61,823 bases of DNA. It comes from Anaerolineales bacterium. GTDB lineage: Bacteria; Chloroflexota; Anaerolineae; Anaerolineales; DRMV01. Of this stretch, positions 9,010-18,316 are shown in pieces. The notes under the pieces are model-generated. The model saw only the letters and a program-made list of their open reading frames with translations, was not told the origin of the DNA and did not search any database. Position numbers and translations under genes: made by a program. The stretch is taken from positions 1 through 61,823 of the forward strand of contig JALWJZ010000023.1 in the NCBI GenBank assembly GCA_026996855.1, written 5' to 3'. Position 1 is the first letter of the stretch, and every line of letters begins with the position of its first letter.

Positions 9010-10062
9010 TCAAAGACCCGCTAAACCCGAGGTCAACAGGCGCAACGTATGGAGCCAATCTTCCAGGCGCATCAGGGCCACGGGACCGTGCAAGTAACGC
9101 GCCGGAACCGAGATGGAAAGCACGGGAATGCCGCCCACCTGGCGGTGAATGGCGCCGGCATCGGTGGCTCCGCGGCCGGCCTGGCGCAACTGGTAGGGAA
9201 TTTTCTCCCGCTCCGCGGTACGCCGAAAATGTTGCAACAGGCCCGGGTCCGAAACCGTCATCCGGTCGGCCACGTACAGGGCCGGGCCGTGGCCGATGCG
9301 CACATTGTAGTCTTCGGGAACCCGCCCATCCGGGCCGGGCACGTCGTTGGCCGGGGTGCAATCCAGGGCCAGGGCCACGTGCGGACGCACCTTGCGCGCG
9401 GCCACCGTGGCCCCTCGCAAACCCACTTCTTCCTGCACGGTGAACACGGCCCACACTTCCAGGTGGGGTGGAAGGAAGTCCCACAGAGCCAACAGAGTCG
9501 CCACGCCCACCCGGTCGTCCAACGCCTTGGCCTGCACTGCGGGGCCGGAGCGACGGAACGGCGTGGCAAAGGTGGCCCGCATCCCCGACTTCACCGGTAC
9601 CTCGGGGGAAACCTGGATGCGCAGGTCATCCAAGGAGGGCCAGGTCTTACGGACCGAACGGCCCTCCAGATGCACCGGCGTCCAACCGATGACCCCGGGA
9701 ATGCGCTCCGGCCCCACCCAAACGGGCTTCCCCAAAAGGTTGTGGGGGCGCAAGCCGCCCACCGCCGCGAAGCGGAAGAAACCCTCGCCCTCGTCCCGGG
9801 TGAGCATGAAGCCCACCTCGTCCATATGGGCCGCCAGCATGACCCGAAGGGGCTCGCGACCGCGGGGAACCCGACGCGCGCGACGCAGCGCGTACAGGTT
9901 CCCCATCACGTCCACCTCCAGATGGTCTGCCCGGGGAGCCAGCACCCGGCGGACGTACGCCCGGACCGGGCCTTCTTCCCCGGAGACGGCCACCATCTCC
10001 GTAAGGTCCCGTAGCCATTCCTCGTATTGGTAGGACCAGACGAACTTGCCCAAAGCCATCAC
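9010..10062 (-). CDS. M42-family metallo-aminopeptidase
   Basis: 'VMLAAHMDEVGFM', 'KALDDRVGVATLLAL', 'VFTVQEEVGLRGATVAA', 'GRGATDAGAIH' motifs. Confidence 0.9.
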   Translation of the reverse strand: MMALGKFVWSYQYEEWLRDLTEMVAVSGEEGPVRAYVRRVLAPRADHLEVDVMGNLYALRRARRVPRGREPLRVMLAAHMDEVGFMLTRDEGEGFFRFAAVGGLRPHNLLGKPVWVGPERIPGVIGWTPVHLEGRSVRKTWPSLDDLRIQVSPEVPVKSGMRATFATPFRRSGPAVQAKALDDRVGVATLLALWDFLPPHLEVWAVFTVQEEVGLRGATVAARKVRPHVALALDCTPANDVPGPDGRVPEDYNVRIGHGPALYVADRMTVSDPGLLQHFRRTAEREKIPYQLRQAGRGATDAGAIHRQVGGIPVLSISVPARYLHGPVALMRLEDWLHTLRLLTSGLAGL

Positions 10063-10077
10063 CCGGACCTTCCGATT

Positions 10078-10968
10078 TCAGGAAAAACTCCGGGGAACGC
10101 CTTTGGGGTTCTCCCGATAATCGTAGAAGCCCAGGCCGGTTTTGCGGCCCCATTGCCCGGCATGTACCAACTGGCGCAACAAGGAGGCGGGACGGTACTT
10201 GTCCTCACCCAGGTCTCGGTGCAGCACCTCCAGAATGAAGAGCACCACGTCCAGGCCGATGAGGTCGGCCAGGGCCAGGGGACCCATGGGGTGATTGAAC
10301 CCCAGTTTCGCCACCGTGTCGATGGCCTCCACCGTGGCCAGGCCCTCCTGCAGGGCGAAGATGGCCTCGTTGATGAAAGGCATGAGGATGCGGTTGGCAA
10401 TGAAACCCGGCGCGTCCTTGACCTCGACCGGGGTTTTGCCCAGCACCCGGGCCAGTTCCACGACCAGCGCGGCGGTTTCGTCGGAAGTTTGCAAACCGCG
10501 AATCACCTCCACCAGCGCCATCAAAGGCACGGGGTTGAAGAAGTGCATCCCCACCACCTTGTCCGGTCGCGAGGTGACCGCGGCCAGGCGGGTGATGGGA
10601 ATGGAAGAAGTGTTGGTAGCCAGCACGACCTCGGGTCGGGTGCGGGCGTCCAGTTCCCGGAAGATGTTCTCCTTGATGTCCGGCCGCTCCGTGGCCGCCT
10701 CGATGCAAAAATCGGCCTCGGAAGCCGGTTCCAGCGTGGTCACGTACTCGATTTTCAACGCCTGTTCCCGCTGTTCCGGAGTCAGTTTCCCCTTTTCCAC
10801 CAGTTTGGCCGTGGAACGGTCAATGACCTTCCGTGCCCGCTCCAGTTGTTCCGGGTCCACGTCCATGACGGTCACCCGGAAACCGGCGACCGCGGCCACC
10901 TGGGCAATGCCGCTGCCCATGGTACCGGCACCCACCACGAAGATGTGACGAAGGTCCTCGACTCGCAT
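10078..10968 (-). CDS. 3-hydroxybutyryl-CoA dehydrogenase
   Basis: Rossmann 'VVGAGTMGSGIAQVAAVAGFRVTVMDVD', 'ATNTSSIPITRLA', 'GMHFFNPVPLMALVEVI', 'KDAPGFIANRILMPFINEA'. Confidence 0.93.
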   Translation of the reverse strand: MRVEDLRHIFVVGAGTMGSGIAQVAAVAGFRVTVMDVDPEQLERARKVIDRSTAKLVEKGKLTPEQREQALKIEYVTTLEPASEADFCIEAATERPDIKENIFRELDARTRPEVVLATNTSSIPITRLAAVTSRPDKVVGMHFFNPVPLMALVEVIRGLQTSDETAALVVELARVLGKTPVEVKDAPGFIANRILMPFINEAIFALQEGLATVEAIDTVAKLGFNHPMGPLALADLIGLDVVLFILEVLHRDLGEDKYRPASLLRQLVHAGQWGRKTGLGFYDYRENPKGVPRSFS

Positions 10969-11046
10969 GGTTGGCCTCCTGCACGGGTGTTGAACGGCCT
11001 GGCGCGGCCCATCATACCATGAGGAGCCGAAAGGCCCCGGCTGCGG

Positions 11047-13719
11047 CTACGCGTCGTCCAGCGCTTCGAACCGAGCGGTGAAGAAACGCAGCGTGGGCGG
11101 CTCGTACACCATGCGCAAACCCTTGACTCGTTCCCTGCGTTTCCATACGCCTACCACACCTTCTACCACCACGTCCATGTGGCTGCGGGTGTACACCCGG
11201 CGGGGGATGGTGATGCGCACCAGTTCCAACTTGGGATAACGATGGTCGCCGGTTTTGGGGTCCCGCCCTGCGGAAACCGTGCCTCGTTCCATGGTGCGCA
11301 CCCCGCTTTCCACGTAAATTTCCGCGGCCAGGCGCTGAGCCGGGAATTGGTTCTGAGGAATATGGGGGAAGAAGGCCCGGGCATCCAGGTACACCGCGTG
11401 CCCACCCACCGGCACCACGATGGGAATGCCCTCCTCGTGCAAACGTCGGCCCAGGTAGCGGGTTTGCTCCACCCGCGCCCGAATGTGGTCGTCGTTGACC
11501 ATCTCGTACAGCCCTTGGGCCATGGCCCACACGTCGCGCGGCGCGAGGCCGCCGTTGGCCGCTTCCCCTTCGAAGTGGCGCATAAAGCCCACCATACGCT
11601 CGTACCAGTCCCGGTGACGCACCGCGATGAAACCACCGATGTTCAACAAGGGGTCCTTCTTGGCGGAAAAGGTCAGCCCGTCCGCGTAGGACATGAGTTC
11701 CAGGAGAATGTCGGCCACCGGGCGGCCCTGCTGGCCCGGTTCTCGCTGCTGGATGAGGTAGGCGTTCTCCGCACATCGGGTAGCGTCGAAAATCAAAGGC
11801 ACCCCATACCGCCGGGCCACTTCGGCCAGGCGCCGGGTTGCCCGCAGAGACACGGGCTGACCGCCTGCCATGTTCACGTTCATCTCCAGGCAAATGTAGG
11901 CAACGTTCCCCGGCCCGTGCTCCTGGATGAAGCGTTCCACCGCCTCCACGTCCAGGTCTCCCTTGAAGGGGTAAGGGTCCCGGGGGTTGTGGGCCTGGGG
12001 CACGATGAGGTCCACGAAAATCCCCCCGGCCCGCTCCTGGTGCTCCCGGGTGGTGGTGAAGTACATGTTGTTGATGACGTACTGCCCGGGCCGGATGAGG
12101 GTTTGGGAAAGCACGTGCTCCGCGGCCCGCCCCTGGTGGGTGGGGATGACGTACGGGAAGCCCAGCACCCGGGCCACTGCCTCCTGGAGGGCTTCATAGG
12201 CCCGGTTGGGCGTCATCCCCTCGGGCGCGGCCATGAGGCGCGCCCACTGTTCGCTGCTCATGGCCGCGGTGCCGGAATCGGTCAGCAGGTCCAGGTACAC
12301 GTCTTCCGAGCGGAGCAGGAAGGTGTTGTAGCCCGCCTCGCGAATGGCCCGCTCCCGCTCCTCACGACTGCGACGGATGAGCACCTCCACCATACGCGCG
12401 GTGTAGGGCGGCGTCGTCGCCAGGGCCAGGGGTTCCCCATCCAGTTCGGGGAAATAAGGCGCTTCCGGCTCGAACTGCCACCCTTCGGGGAAGGACCGGT
12501 TCGCGCCCTCCACCGGGTTGAGGGCCGGCACGGTGCGGCCGTATTCCGCCAGCATGCGCAGGGCTTGCAAGGCAAAATCCAGGTGCTCGTTCAAGTGGCG
12601 GCGCAGAGGCAGGGCCAAGAACAGGTCTCGCCCCAGGACCCCTGCCCGCACACCGGTCAACACGTACAACCCCGCGGCCAGTTCGTATCCGGCCCAGGGC
12701 ATCTCACGGCCGGAAAGGGCTGCGGCGTCCAGGCGCAGTCCCCACAGGCTTTCCCCGGCCACGGGCAGCCCGGCCTTCTGGGCTTCTTCGCGCCAGGCCT
12801 GCAAACGGCGCAAATGATGGGTGAACCATTCCCCATGCGCCACCTCGTCCAAACCCCGGGCCAGGGCTTCCATGTCCCGACCCGCCAGACCACCGTAGGT
12901 GTGCAGTCCCTCGAACACCACCACGTAGGTGCGGAACTTGAGGTAATCCTCTTCTTCCCACCCCATGATGAGCGCGCCCGTGTGGGTGAAACCGTCTTCT
13001 CGGGCATTCCACACCACCACCCGGGCCTGCTCGGCCAAGGCCCGCACCTGGTCCAGAGCCTGCTGCGCCGGCCAGACCCGATGCGCCCACAGGAACAAAC
13101 CCGAGGCGTTCAGCAAAACAAAGGCCCCGGCTTCTTGGGCCAGGGCCAGCAATGCCTGCAAATTGTCCGGGTTCCACGTGCGGTAACCCAAGGCTTCGCT
13201 CACGGGGCGAAGGTAAACCAATGGGTCGCGATGCGTCTCCAGCAGATGCTCCCACGCATCCAGGTCGGCTTCCAACCCCTGCGGCCCCTCCCAGACCGCC
13301 ACGGTGTGCAGAGGCGAGCCGAATCGGCCTAAGTGGAAGCGTTCCAGGTCGGTCAAGGCCGGAGCCACCACGGGACGGCCCTCTTGCAAATAAGCGTGGG
13401 CCACCAGGTTCAAAGCGCCCCGACCTCGATGGGCCGGTACCACCCAAGAAACACCAAAACGTTCCCGGGCACGCTCCAGGATGGCATAGAAATTGCGACT
13501 GCCCGCGTAGGCCTCGTCGCCCAGGAGCATCCCGCTCCACTGCCCATCGCTCATGGCATGGTGGCCGCGGAAATGGATGAAATCCAGAAACACGGCCTCT
13601 TCCGGCACGCGGTACACGTTGCAGGCGGAACGGAGCAAAACGGCCCGCCGCTCGGCCAGCGGGGGCCTCGGACGCACTTCCACGGTTTTCAAACGAAAAC
13701 TTTCGGGAGGATAGGACAT
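11047..13719 (-). CDS. Double-domain tryptophanase/tyrosine phenol-lyase-family protein (degenerate N-terminal copy plus canonical C-terminal copy)
   Basis: C-terminal half has 'FDATRCAENAYLI' and 'TFSAKKDPLLNIGGF'; N-terminal half aligns along its length with 'LNASGLFLWAH' and 'VWNAREDGFTHTGALIMG'; ATG with GGAGGCCCACG upstream. Confidence 0.88.
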   Translation of the reverse strand: MSYPPESFRLKTVEVRPRPPLAERRAVLLRSACNVYRVPEEAVFLDFIHFRGHHAMSDGQWSGMLLGDEAYAGSRNFYAILERARERFGVSWVVPAHRGRGALNLVAHAYLQEGRPVVAPALTDLERFHLGRFGSPLHTVAVWEGPQGLEADLDAWEHLLETHRDPLVYLRPVSEALGYRTWNPDNLQALLALAQEAGAFVLLNASGLFLWAHRVWPAQQALDQVRALAEQARVVVWNAREDGFTHTGALIMGWEEEDYLKFRTYVVVFEGLHTYGGLAGRDMEALARGLDEVAHGEWFTHHLRRLQAWREEAQKAGLPVAGESLWGLRLDAAALSGREMPWAGYELAAGLYVLTGVRAGVLGRDLFLALPLRRHLNEHLDFALQALRMLAEYGRTVPALNPVEGANRSFPEGWQFEPEAPYFPELDGEPLALATTPPYTARMVEVLIRRSREERERAIREAGYNTFLLRSEDVYLDLLTDSGTAAMSSEQWARLMAAPEGMTPNRAYEALQEAVARVLGFPYVIPTHQGRAAEHVLSQTLIRPGQYVINNMYFTTTREHQERAGGIFVDLIVPQAHNPRDPYPFKGDLDVEAVERFIQEHGPGNVAYICLEMNVNMAGGQPVSLRATRRLAEVARRYGVPLIFDATRCAENAYLIQQREPGQQGRPVADILLELMSYADGLTFSAKKDPLLNIGGFIAVRHRDWYERMVGFMRHFEGEAANGGLAPRDVWAMAQGLYEMVNDDHIRARVEQTRYLGRRLHEEGIPIVVPVGGHAVYLDARAFFPHIPQNQFPAQRLAAEIYVESGVRTMERGTVSAGRDPKTGDHRYPKLELVRITIPRRVYTRSHMDVVVEGVVGVWKRRERVKGLRMVYEPPTLRFFTARFEALDDA

Positions 13720-13873
13720 CGTGGGCCTCCTGGAAACGAAATCGAACGATGCGGGCCGAAAAGGCATGCTTGTGCCCACAAACCACGACCCGACACCGGT
13801 TTCCTTTGGGATTATACCCAAGGAAACCTCTGGGCCGAGACCCGTAGGTGGACACCCCGTCTTTTTCAAACCC

Positions 13874-13902
13874 TTGACAGAACGCTTCCCCTCGCGTATA
13901 AG
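13874..13902 (+). promoter_or_regulatory. Sigma-70-type promoter for argG: TTGACA-17 nt-TATAAG
   Basis: Exact -35 hexamer, 17-nt spacer, near-consensus -10. Confidence 0.75.
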
Positions 13903-13912
13903 TGAGGGCGCT

Positions 13913-13990
13913 ATGGTGAAGCAAGGCTTTTCCCCGCGCACGTTCTCCAGGCCCGCCCCTACCCGCACCACGCAGGTTTGGGGCCGGTAG
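13913..13990 (+). CDS. Possible 25-aa leader peptide [25 protein letters not shown]
   Basis: Short ORF starting just after the predicted transcription start in the argG leader, 4 Arg codons in 25. Confidence 0.3.
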   Translation: MVKQGFSPRTFSRPAPTRTTQVWGR

Positions 13991-14046
13991 GGCGTGGGAA
14001 AAAGCCGTTTGTTCCAACCCCGACGCATTGTGTACCAAATTCGCAG

Positions 14047-14075
14047 CGCCCTCCCCCCGGAGGGCGGTTTTTATT
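14047..14075 (+). terminator. Terminator/attenuator-like hairpin in argG leader (CGCCCTCC CCCC GGAGGGCG gTTTTTaTTT)
   Basis: 8-bp perfect GC stem followed by a U tract, about 60 nt upstream of argG ATG. Confidence 0.75.
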
Positions 14076-14133
14076 TGTCCAAACTGTGCGAAACCAACAT
14101 AACCCCATCTTGCTCCTGGAACGGAGGTCCAAC

Positions 14134-15405
14134 ATGTCCAAAGGAAAACCTCGCAAAGACGTCAAAAAGGTGGTCCTGGCCTACTCCGGCGGCCTGGACA
14201 CTTCCATCATCGTGCCCTGGTTGAAAGAGAACTACAACTGCGAAGTGATTTGCTTCACCGCGGACCTGGGCCAGGGCGAGGAACTGGAGGGCCTGGAAGA
14301 GAAGGCGCTCAAGAGTGGCGCCAGCAAACTCATCATCAAAGACCTCAAGGACGAATTCGCGGAGGAGTACCTCTTCCGCCTGCTGCGCTCCGGCGCGGTG
14401 TACGAGCGCAAGTACATGCTGGGCACGGCCATTGCCCGGCCCCTCATTGCCAAGCACCAGGTGGAAATCGCCTGGCAGGAAGGCGCGGACGCGGTGGCCC
14501 ACGGCGCCACAGGCAAAGGCAACGACCAGGTCCGTTTCGAACTCACCTACATGGCCCTGGACCCCCGGCTGAAAATCATCGCGCCCTGGCGGGAGTGGGA
14601 AATCCGTTCCCGGGAAGATGCCATCCGCTACGCCCGGGAGCGGGGCATCCCCGTGACCGCCACCGAACGCACCATCTACAGCCGCGACAGCAACCTGTGG
14701 CACCTCTCCCATGAGGGCGGCCCCCTGGAGGACCCCTGGCTGGAGCCGGACGAGTTCGTGTGGTTGCGCACCGTTTCTCCCCTCAACGCGCCCGACGAGC
14801 CGGAATACGTGGAAATCGAATTCGAAAGCGGCACCCCCGTGGCCGTCAACGGTCAGCGCATGAAGCCCGCGCAACTCATCGAATACCTGAACACCCTGGG
14901 CAGCAAGCACGGCATCGGCCGGGTGGACATGGTGGAAAACCGGCTGGTGGGCATGAAGTCCCGGGGGCTTTACGAAACCCCCGGCGGCACCATCCTTATG
15001 GCCGCCCACAAAGAACTGGAATCCCTGGTACTGGACCACGCCACCATGCAATTCAAGGACCTGGTGGCCCTGAAATACGCAGAACTGGTGTACCAGGGCT
15101 TGTGGTTCACCCCCTTGCGAGAGGCCCTGGATGCGTTCATCGACAACACCCAGGGACCGGTCACGGGCACGGTGCGGCTCAAACTCTACAAGGGCAACGT
15201 CATTCCGGCCGGCCGCCAGAGTCCCTTCAGCCTCTATCGGGAAGACTTCGCCACCTTTGGCTACGAAGACGTGTACGACCAGTCCGACGCGGAGGGCTTC
15301 ATCCGCCTCTTCGGCCTGCCCTTGAAAGTACGGGCGCTGAACAACCTCCCCGTCGCGGGGCTGGACATGCCCAAACCCGACTACTCCCGGTTCAAGCGAG
15401 ATTGA
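14134..15405 (+). CDS. argG: Argininosuccinate synthase
   Basis: '[19 protein letters not shown]', '[14 protein letters not shown]', '[14 protein letters not shown]'; RBS CGGAGG. Confidence 0.97.
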   Translation: MSKGKPRKDVKKVVLAYSGGLDTSIIVPWLKENYNCEVICFTADLGQGEELEGLEEKALKSGASKLIIKDLKDEFAEEYLFRLLRSGAVYERKYMLGTAIARPLIAKHQVEIAWQEGADAVAHGATGKGNDQVRFELTYMALDPRLKIIAPWREWEIRSREDAIRYARERGIPVTATERTIYSRDSNLWHLSHEGGPLEDPWLEPDEFVWLRTVSPLNAPDEPEYVEIEFESGTPVAVNGQRMKPAQLIEYLNTLGSKHGIGRVDMVENRLVGMKSRGLYETPGGTILMAAHKELESLVLDHATMQFKDLVALKYAELVYQGLWFTPLREALDAFIDNTQGPVTGTVRLKLYKGNVIPAGRQSPFSLYREDFATFGYEDVYDQSDAEGFIRLFGLPLKVRALNNLPVAGLDMPKPDYSRFKRD

Positions 15406-15410
15406 GGGGA

Positions 15411-15498
15411 GAATGAGCGAATTTGCGAATGAGCGGATATGCGAATGAGCGAATGAGCGAATGTGCGAATGTGCGAATGTGCGGATGTGCGGATTTGC
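15411..15498 (+). repeat. Octamer tandem array, 11 uninterrupted units of consensus GRATRTGC
   Basis: gaatgagc gaatttgc gaatgagc ggatatgc gaatgagc gaatgagc gaatgtgc x3 ggatgtgc ggatttgc. Confidence 0.92.
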
Positions 15499-15550
15499 GG
15501 GAAAGTGGGAAGGCGGATATACGAATCAACGAACGACCAACAACGAACGG

Positions 15551-15741
15551 CCAACGGCCAACGGCTAACGACTGACGGCCAACGGCTAACGACTGACGGC
15601 CAACGGCCAACGGCTGACGGCCAACGGCCAACGGCTGACGGCTAACGACTGACGACCATCGACCACCCAGGGCAACGACCCATGACCAACAACCAACGAC
15701 CATCGACCATCGACCACCGACCACCGACCACCGACCATCAC
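15551..15741 (+). repeat. Heptamer tandem arrays (CYRACGR then CCAYCGA/CCACCGA units)
   Basis: About 15 units ccaacgg/ctaacga/ctgacgg, then interrupted ccatcga/ccaccga units running into argH. Confidence 0.92.
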
Positions 15742-17154
15742 ACCCTCTGGGGCGGCCGGTTCGGAAAGGGGCCGGACCCTCGCTTCTGGGCGCTGAACGC
15801 CTCCCTGGAAGTGGACCGCCGACTGGCCCTGCACGACGTGGCGGGCACCCGGGCCTGGGTGCGGGCGCTGGGCCGCGCCGGGGTGCTCACCCGGGAGGAA
15901 GTCGCCGCCCTGCTCCAGGGCCTGGACCGGGTGGAAGCGGAATTCCGCGAGGGCACCTTCGCCTTCCAGCCCACCGACGAAGACATCCACACGGCCCTCG
16001 AGCGTCGGCTCAAGGAACTGGTGGGCGAGCCCGCGCTCAAGGTACACACCGGCCGCAGCCGCAACGACCAGGTGGTCACCGCGTTTCGGCTATGGATGCG
16101 AGAGGCCCTGGCCCACCTGGAGGAAGCCATACGCGACTTGCAGGAAGCCCTGCTCCACCGGGCAGAACAGGACCTGGACGTCATCGTGCCCGGATACACC
16201 CACCTGCAACAGGCCCAACCCATCCTCCTCAGCCATTGGTGGCTGGCCCACTTCTGGGCGCTGCAACGGGACCGGGAGCGCCTGGGCGACCTCTTTCCCC
16301 GGGTGAACCGCCTGCCCCTGGGTGCGGCCGCGCTGGCCGGTACCACCGTGGCTGTAGACCGCCGCGCCCTGGCCCGGGACCTGGGTTTCGACGCGCCCCT
16401 TCCCAACGCCTGGGACGCGGTTTCGGACCGGGATTTCGTCGCCGAGTTCCTCTTCGTCGCGGCCCTGCTGGGGGTGCACCTCAGCCGCCTGGCGGAAGGC
16501 ATCGTCCTCTTCACCAGCCGGGAATTCGGCTTTCTGGAACTGGACGACGCGTTCGCCTCCGGCTCCAGCCTGATGCCGCAAAAGAAAAACCCCGACGCCT
16601 TCGAACTGGCCCGGGGCCAGAGCGGCGTCCTCATCGGGCTGCTTACCGGCCTGCTGGCCACCCTCAAGGCCCTGCCCTCCGCCTACGACAAGGACCTGCA
16701 AGAAGACAAGGCCCCCACCTTCCGGGCCTACGACCTGCTCACCGCGCTGCTCCCCGTGCTGGCCGATGCCCTGCGCACCTTGAAAGTGCGCCCCCAACGG
16801 GCCCTGGACCTGCTGGACCCGGGCCTGCTGGCCACGGACCTGGCCGACTACCTGGTGGCCCAGGGGGTGCCCTTCCGGGAGGCCCATGAAATCGTGGGAA
16901 AGGCCCTGCGCCTCGCGGAGGAAAAAGGCCTGGCCCTGCCCGACCTGCCCCTGGAAGACTTCCAGCGCCTGCACCCGGCCTTCGGAGAGGACGTCTATCG
17001 CGTTTTCGACCCCAAAGCCGCGGTGGCCCGTCGCCGGGTGGAAGGCGGCACCGCGCCCCAGGCCCTGCGCGTGCAAATGGAACAGGCCCGCCAGGCCCTG
17101 CAAACCGCCCGGATTTCCCCAAGCCCAACCCAAGCCCAAGGAGGTGCGTCATGA
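15682..17154 (+). CDS. argH: Argininosuccinate lyase
   Basis: '[12 protein letters not shown]', '[15 protein letters not shown]', '[12 protein letters not shown]'; the only ATG/GTG/TTG close upstream lies in the heptamer array. Confidence 0.95.
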   Translation: MTNNQRPSTIDHRPPTTDHHTLWGGRFGKGPDPRFWALNASLEVDRRLALHDVAGTRAWVRALGRAGVLTREEVAALLQGLDRVEAEFREGTFAFQPTDEDIHTALERRLKELVGEPALKVHTGRSRNDQVVTAFRLWMREALAHLEEAIRDLQEALLHRAEQDLDVIVPGYTHLQQAQPILLSHWWLAHFWALQRDRERLGDLFPRVNRLPLGAAALAGTTVAVDRRALARDLGFDAPLPNAWDAVSDRDFVAEFLFVAALLGVHLSRLAEGIVLFTSREFGFLELDDAFASGSSLMPQKKNPDAFELARGQSGVLIGLLTGLLATLKALPSAYDKDLQEDKAPTFRAYDLLTALLPVLADALRTLKVRPQRALDLLDPGLLATDLADYLVAQGVPFREAHEIVGKALRLAEEKGLALPDLPLEDFQRLHPAFGEDVYRVFDPKAAVARRRVEGGTAPQALRVQMEQARQALQTARISPSPTQAQGGAS

Positions 17155-17321
17155 TTCAAGTCGTCTGCCCCGAGTGCGGTGCCGAATTCGAACTGGAACC
17201 CGGCACCGAAGTGAACGAAATCGTCGTGTGCCCCGAATGCGGCGTGGATTTGGAAGTCGTTTCCCTGGAGCCGCCGCAACTGGACCTGGCCCCCATGGAA
17301 GAAGAGGATTGGGGCGAATAA
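17151..17321 (+). CDS. lysW: LysW-type amino-group carrier protein, 56 aa (missed by supplied ORF track)
   Basis: '[56 protein letters not shown]': two CPECG zinc-finger motifs and the EDWGE C-terminus; RBS AAGGAGG. Confidence 0.93.
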   Translation: MIQVVCPECGAEFELEPGTEVNEIVVCPECGVDLEVVSLEPPQLDLAPMEEEDWGE

Positions 17322-17330
17322 CCGGGGGGT

Positions 17331-17352
17331 GGGGAAGGCGCACGCCTTCCCC
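17331..17352 (+). promoter_or_regulatory. Intercistronic hairpin GGGGAAGGCG-CA-CGCCTTCCCC without U tract
   Basis: Perfect 10-bp inverted repeat between lysW and lysX. Confidence 0.7.
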
Positions 17353-17379
17353 GCACCCCATCGTCATAGGAGGTTCCCC

Positions 17380-18273
17380 ATGAGCCAACGGCCCCGCATC
17401 GGTGTCATGTATTCCCGGGTACGGGTCGAAGAAAAATGGATTTTCGCGGCCCTGGAACGTCGCGGCGTGGATTACGAACGCCTGGACGACCGCACCCTTT
17501 ACTTCGACCTGCAAGACCCGGCCCCCTGGCGCCGGTTCGACGCCATCCTTTCCCGCAACATCAGTTACACCCGCGGGCTTTATGCACTTCGGGTCCTCAA
17601 CGCCTGGGGCATCCCCACGGTGAACACCGCGCGCGTCGCGGAAATTTGCGGGGATAAACTGGCCACCAGCGCGGTGCTGGCGGCCGCGGCGGTCCCCCAA
17701 CCCCGCACCCGCATCGCGTTCACCGTGGAATCGGCGCTGGAAGCCATCGAGGAAATGGGCTACCCCGTGGTGCTCAAGCCCGTGGTAGGCTCGTGGGGGC
17801 GGCTCCTGGCCAAAATCAACGACCGGGACGCGGCCGAGGCCATCTTGGAGCACCGGGCTACCCTGGGGTCGGTGCAGCACTCGGTGTTTTATTTGCAAGA
17901 ATACATTGAAAAGCCCGGACGGGACATTCGCGTGCTGGTCATCGGTGAGGAGCCCATCGCGGCCATCTATCGCCATTCGGAGCACTGGATTACCAACACC
18001 GCGCGCGGGGGCCAGGGCCAGGTATGCCCCCTGACCGACGAGTTACTGGACGTGGTGCACCGCACCGTCCAGGCCATCGGCCCGGGCCTGCTGGCCATCG
18101 ACATCCTGGAACACCCCGAGCGAGGCTACCTGGTCAACGAGGTCAACCACACCATGGAATTCCACACCGCGCAGCCGGTCACCGGGGTGGACATCGCCGG
18201 CGCCATTGTGGATTACGTATTGCAGGTGGCGCGCGGCGAGCAACAGCCGGGGCCCCGGGCCATCGCTTATTGA
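17380..18273 (+). CDS. lysX: LysX/ArgX-type LysW ligase (RimK/ATP-grasp family)
   Basis: '[20 protein letters not shown]', '[42 protein letters not shown]', '[12 protein letters not shown]'; adjacent to lysW. Confidence 0.9.
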   Translation: MSQRPRIGVMYSRVRVEEKWIFAALERRGVDYERLDDRTLYFDLQDPAPWRRFDAILSRNISYTRGLYALRVLNAWGIPTVNTARVAEICGDKLATSAVLAAAAVPQPRTRIAFTVESALEAIEEMGYPVVLKPVVGSWGRLLAKINDRDAAEAILEHRATLGSVQHSVFYLQEYIEKPGRDIRVLVIGEEPIAAIYRHSEHWITNTARGGQGQVCPLTDELLDVVHRTVQAIGPGLLAIDILEHPERGYLVNEVNHTMEFHTAQPVTGVDIAGAIVDYVLQVARGEQQPGPRAIAY

Positions 18274-18285
18274 ATGGACTTTGAC

Positions 18286-18316
18286 TTTTTGAGACGGGCG
18301 TAGTCCGTCTCAAAAA
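18286..18316. terminator. Bidirectional terminator-like hairpin TTTTTGAGACGG...CCGTCTCAAAAA
   Basis: 12-bp perfect inverted repeat ending in an A/T run. Confidence 0.75.

Noticed and set aside
13954-13994. CGCCCCTACC...GGTAGGGCG as a mobile palindromic repeat only
   Set aside because: It could be repeat-derived (compare GGGCGCAGC...GCTGCGCCCCTAC at 61774), but position inside the argG leader and overlap with a terminator partner made the regulatory reading more informative. Origin left open.
13913-14080. T-box riboswitch upstream of argG
   Set aside because: No recognisable TGGNACCGCG T-box sequence; a leader-peptide or other attenuator fits better.
15411-15741. Possible CRISPR array in the argG-argH gap
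   Set aside because: Units are 7-8 nt and contiguous; no 23-50 nt repeats, no unique spacers, no cas genes.
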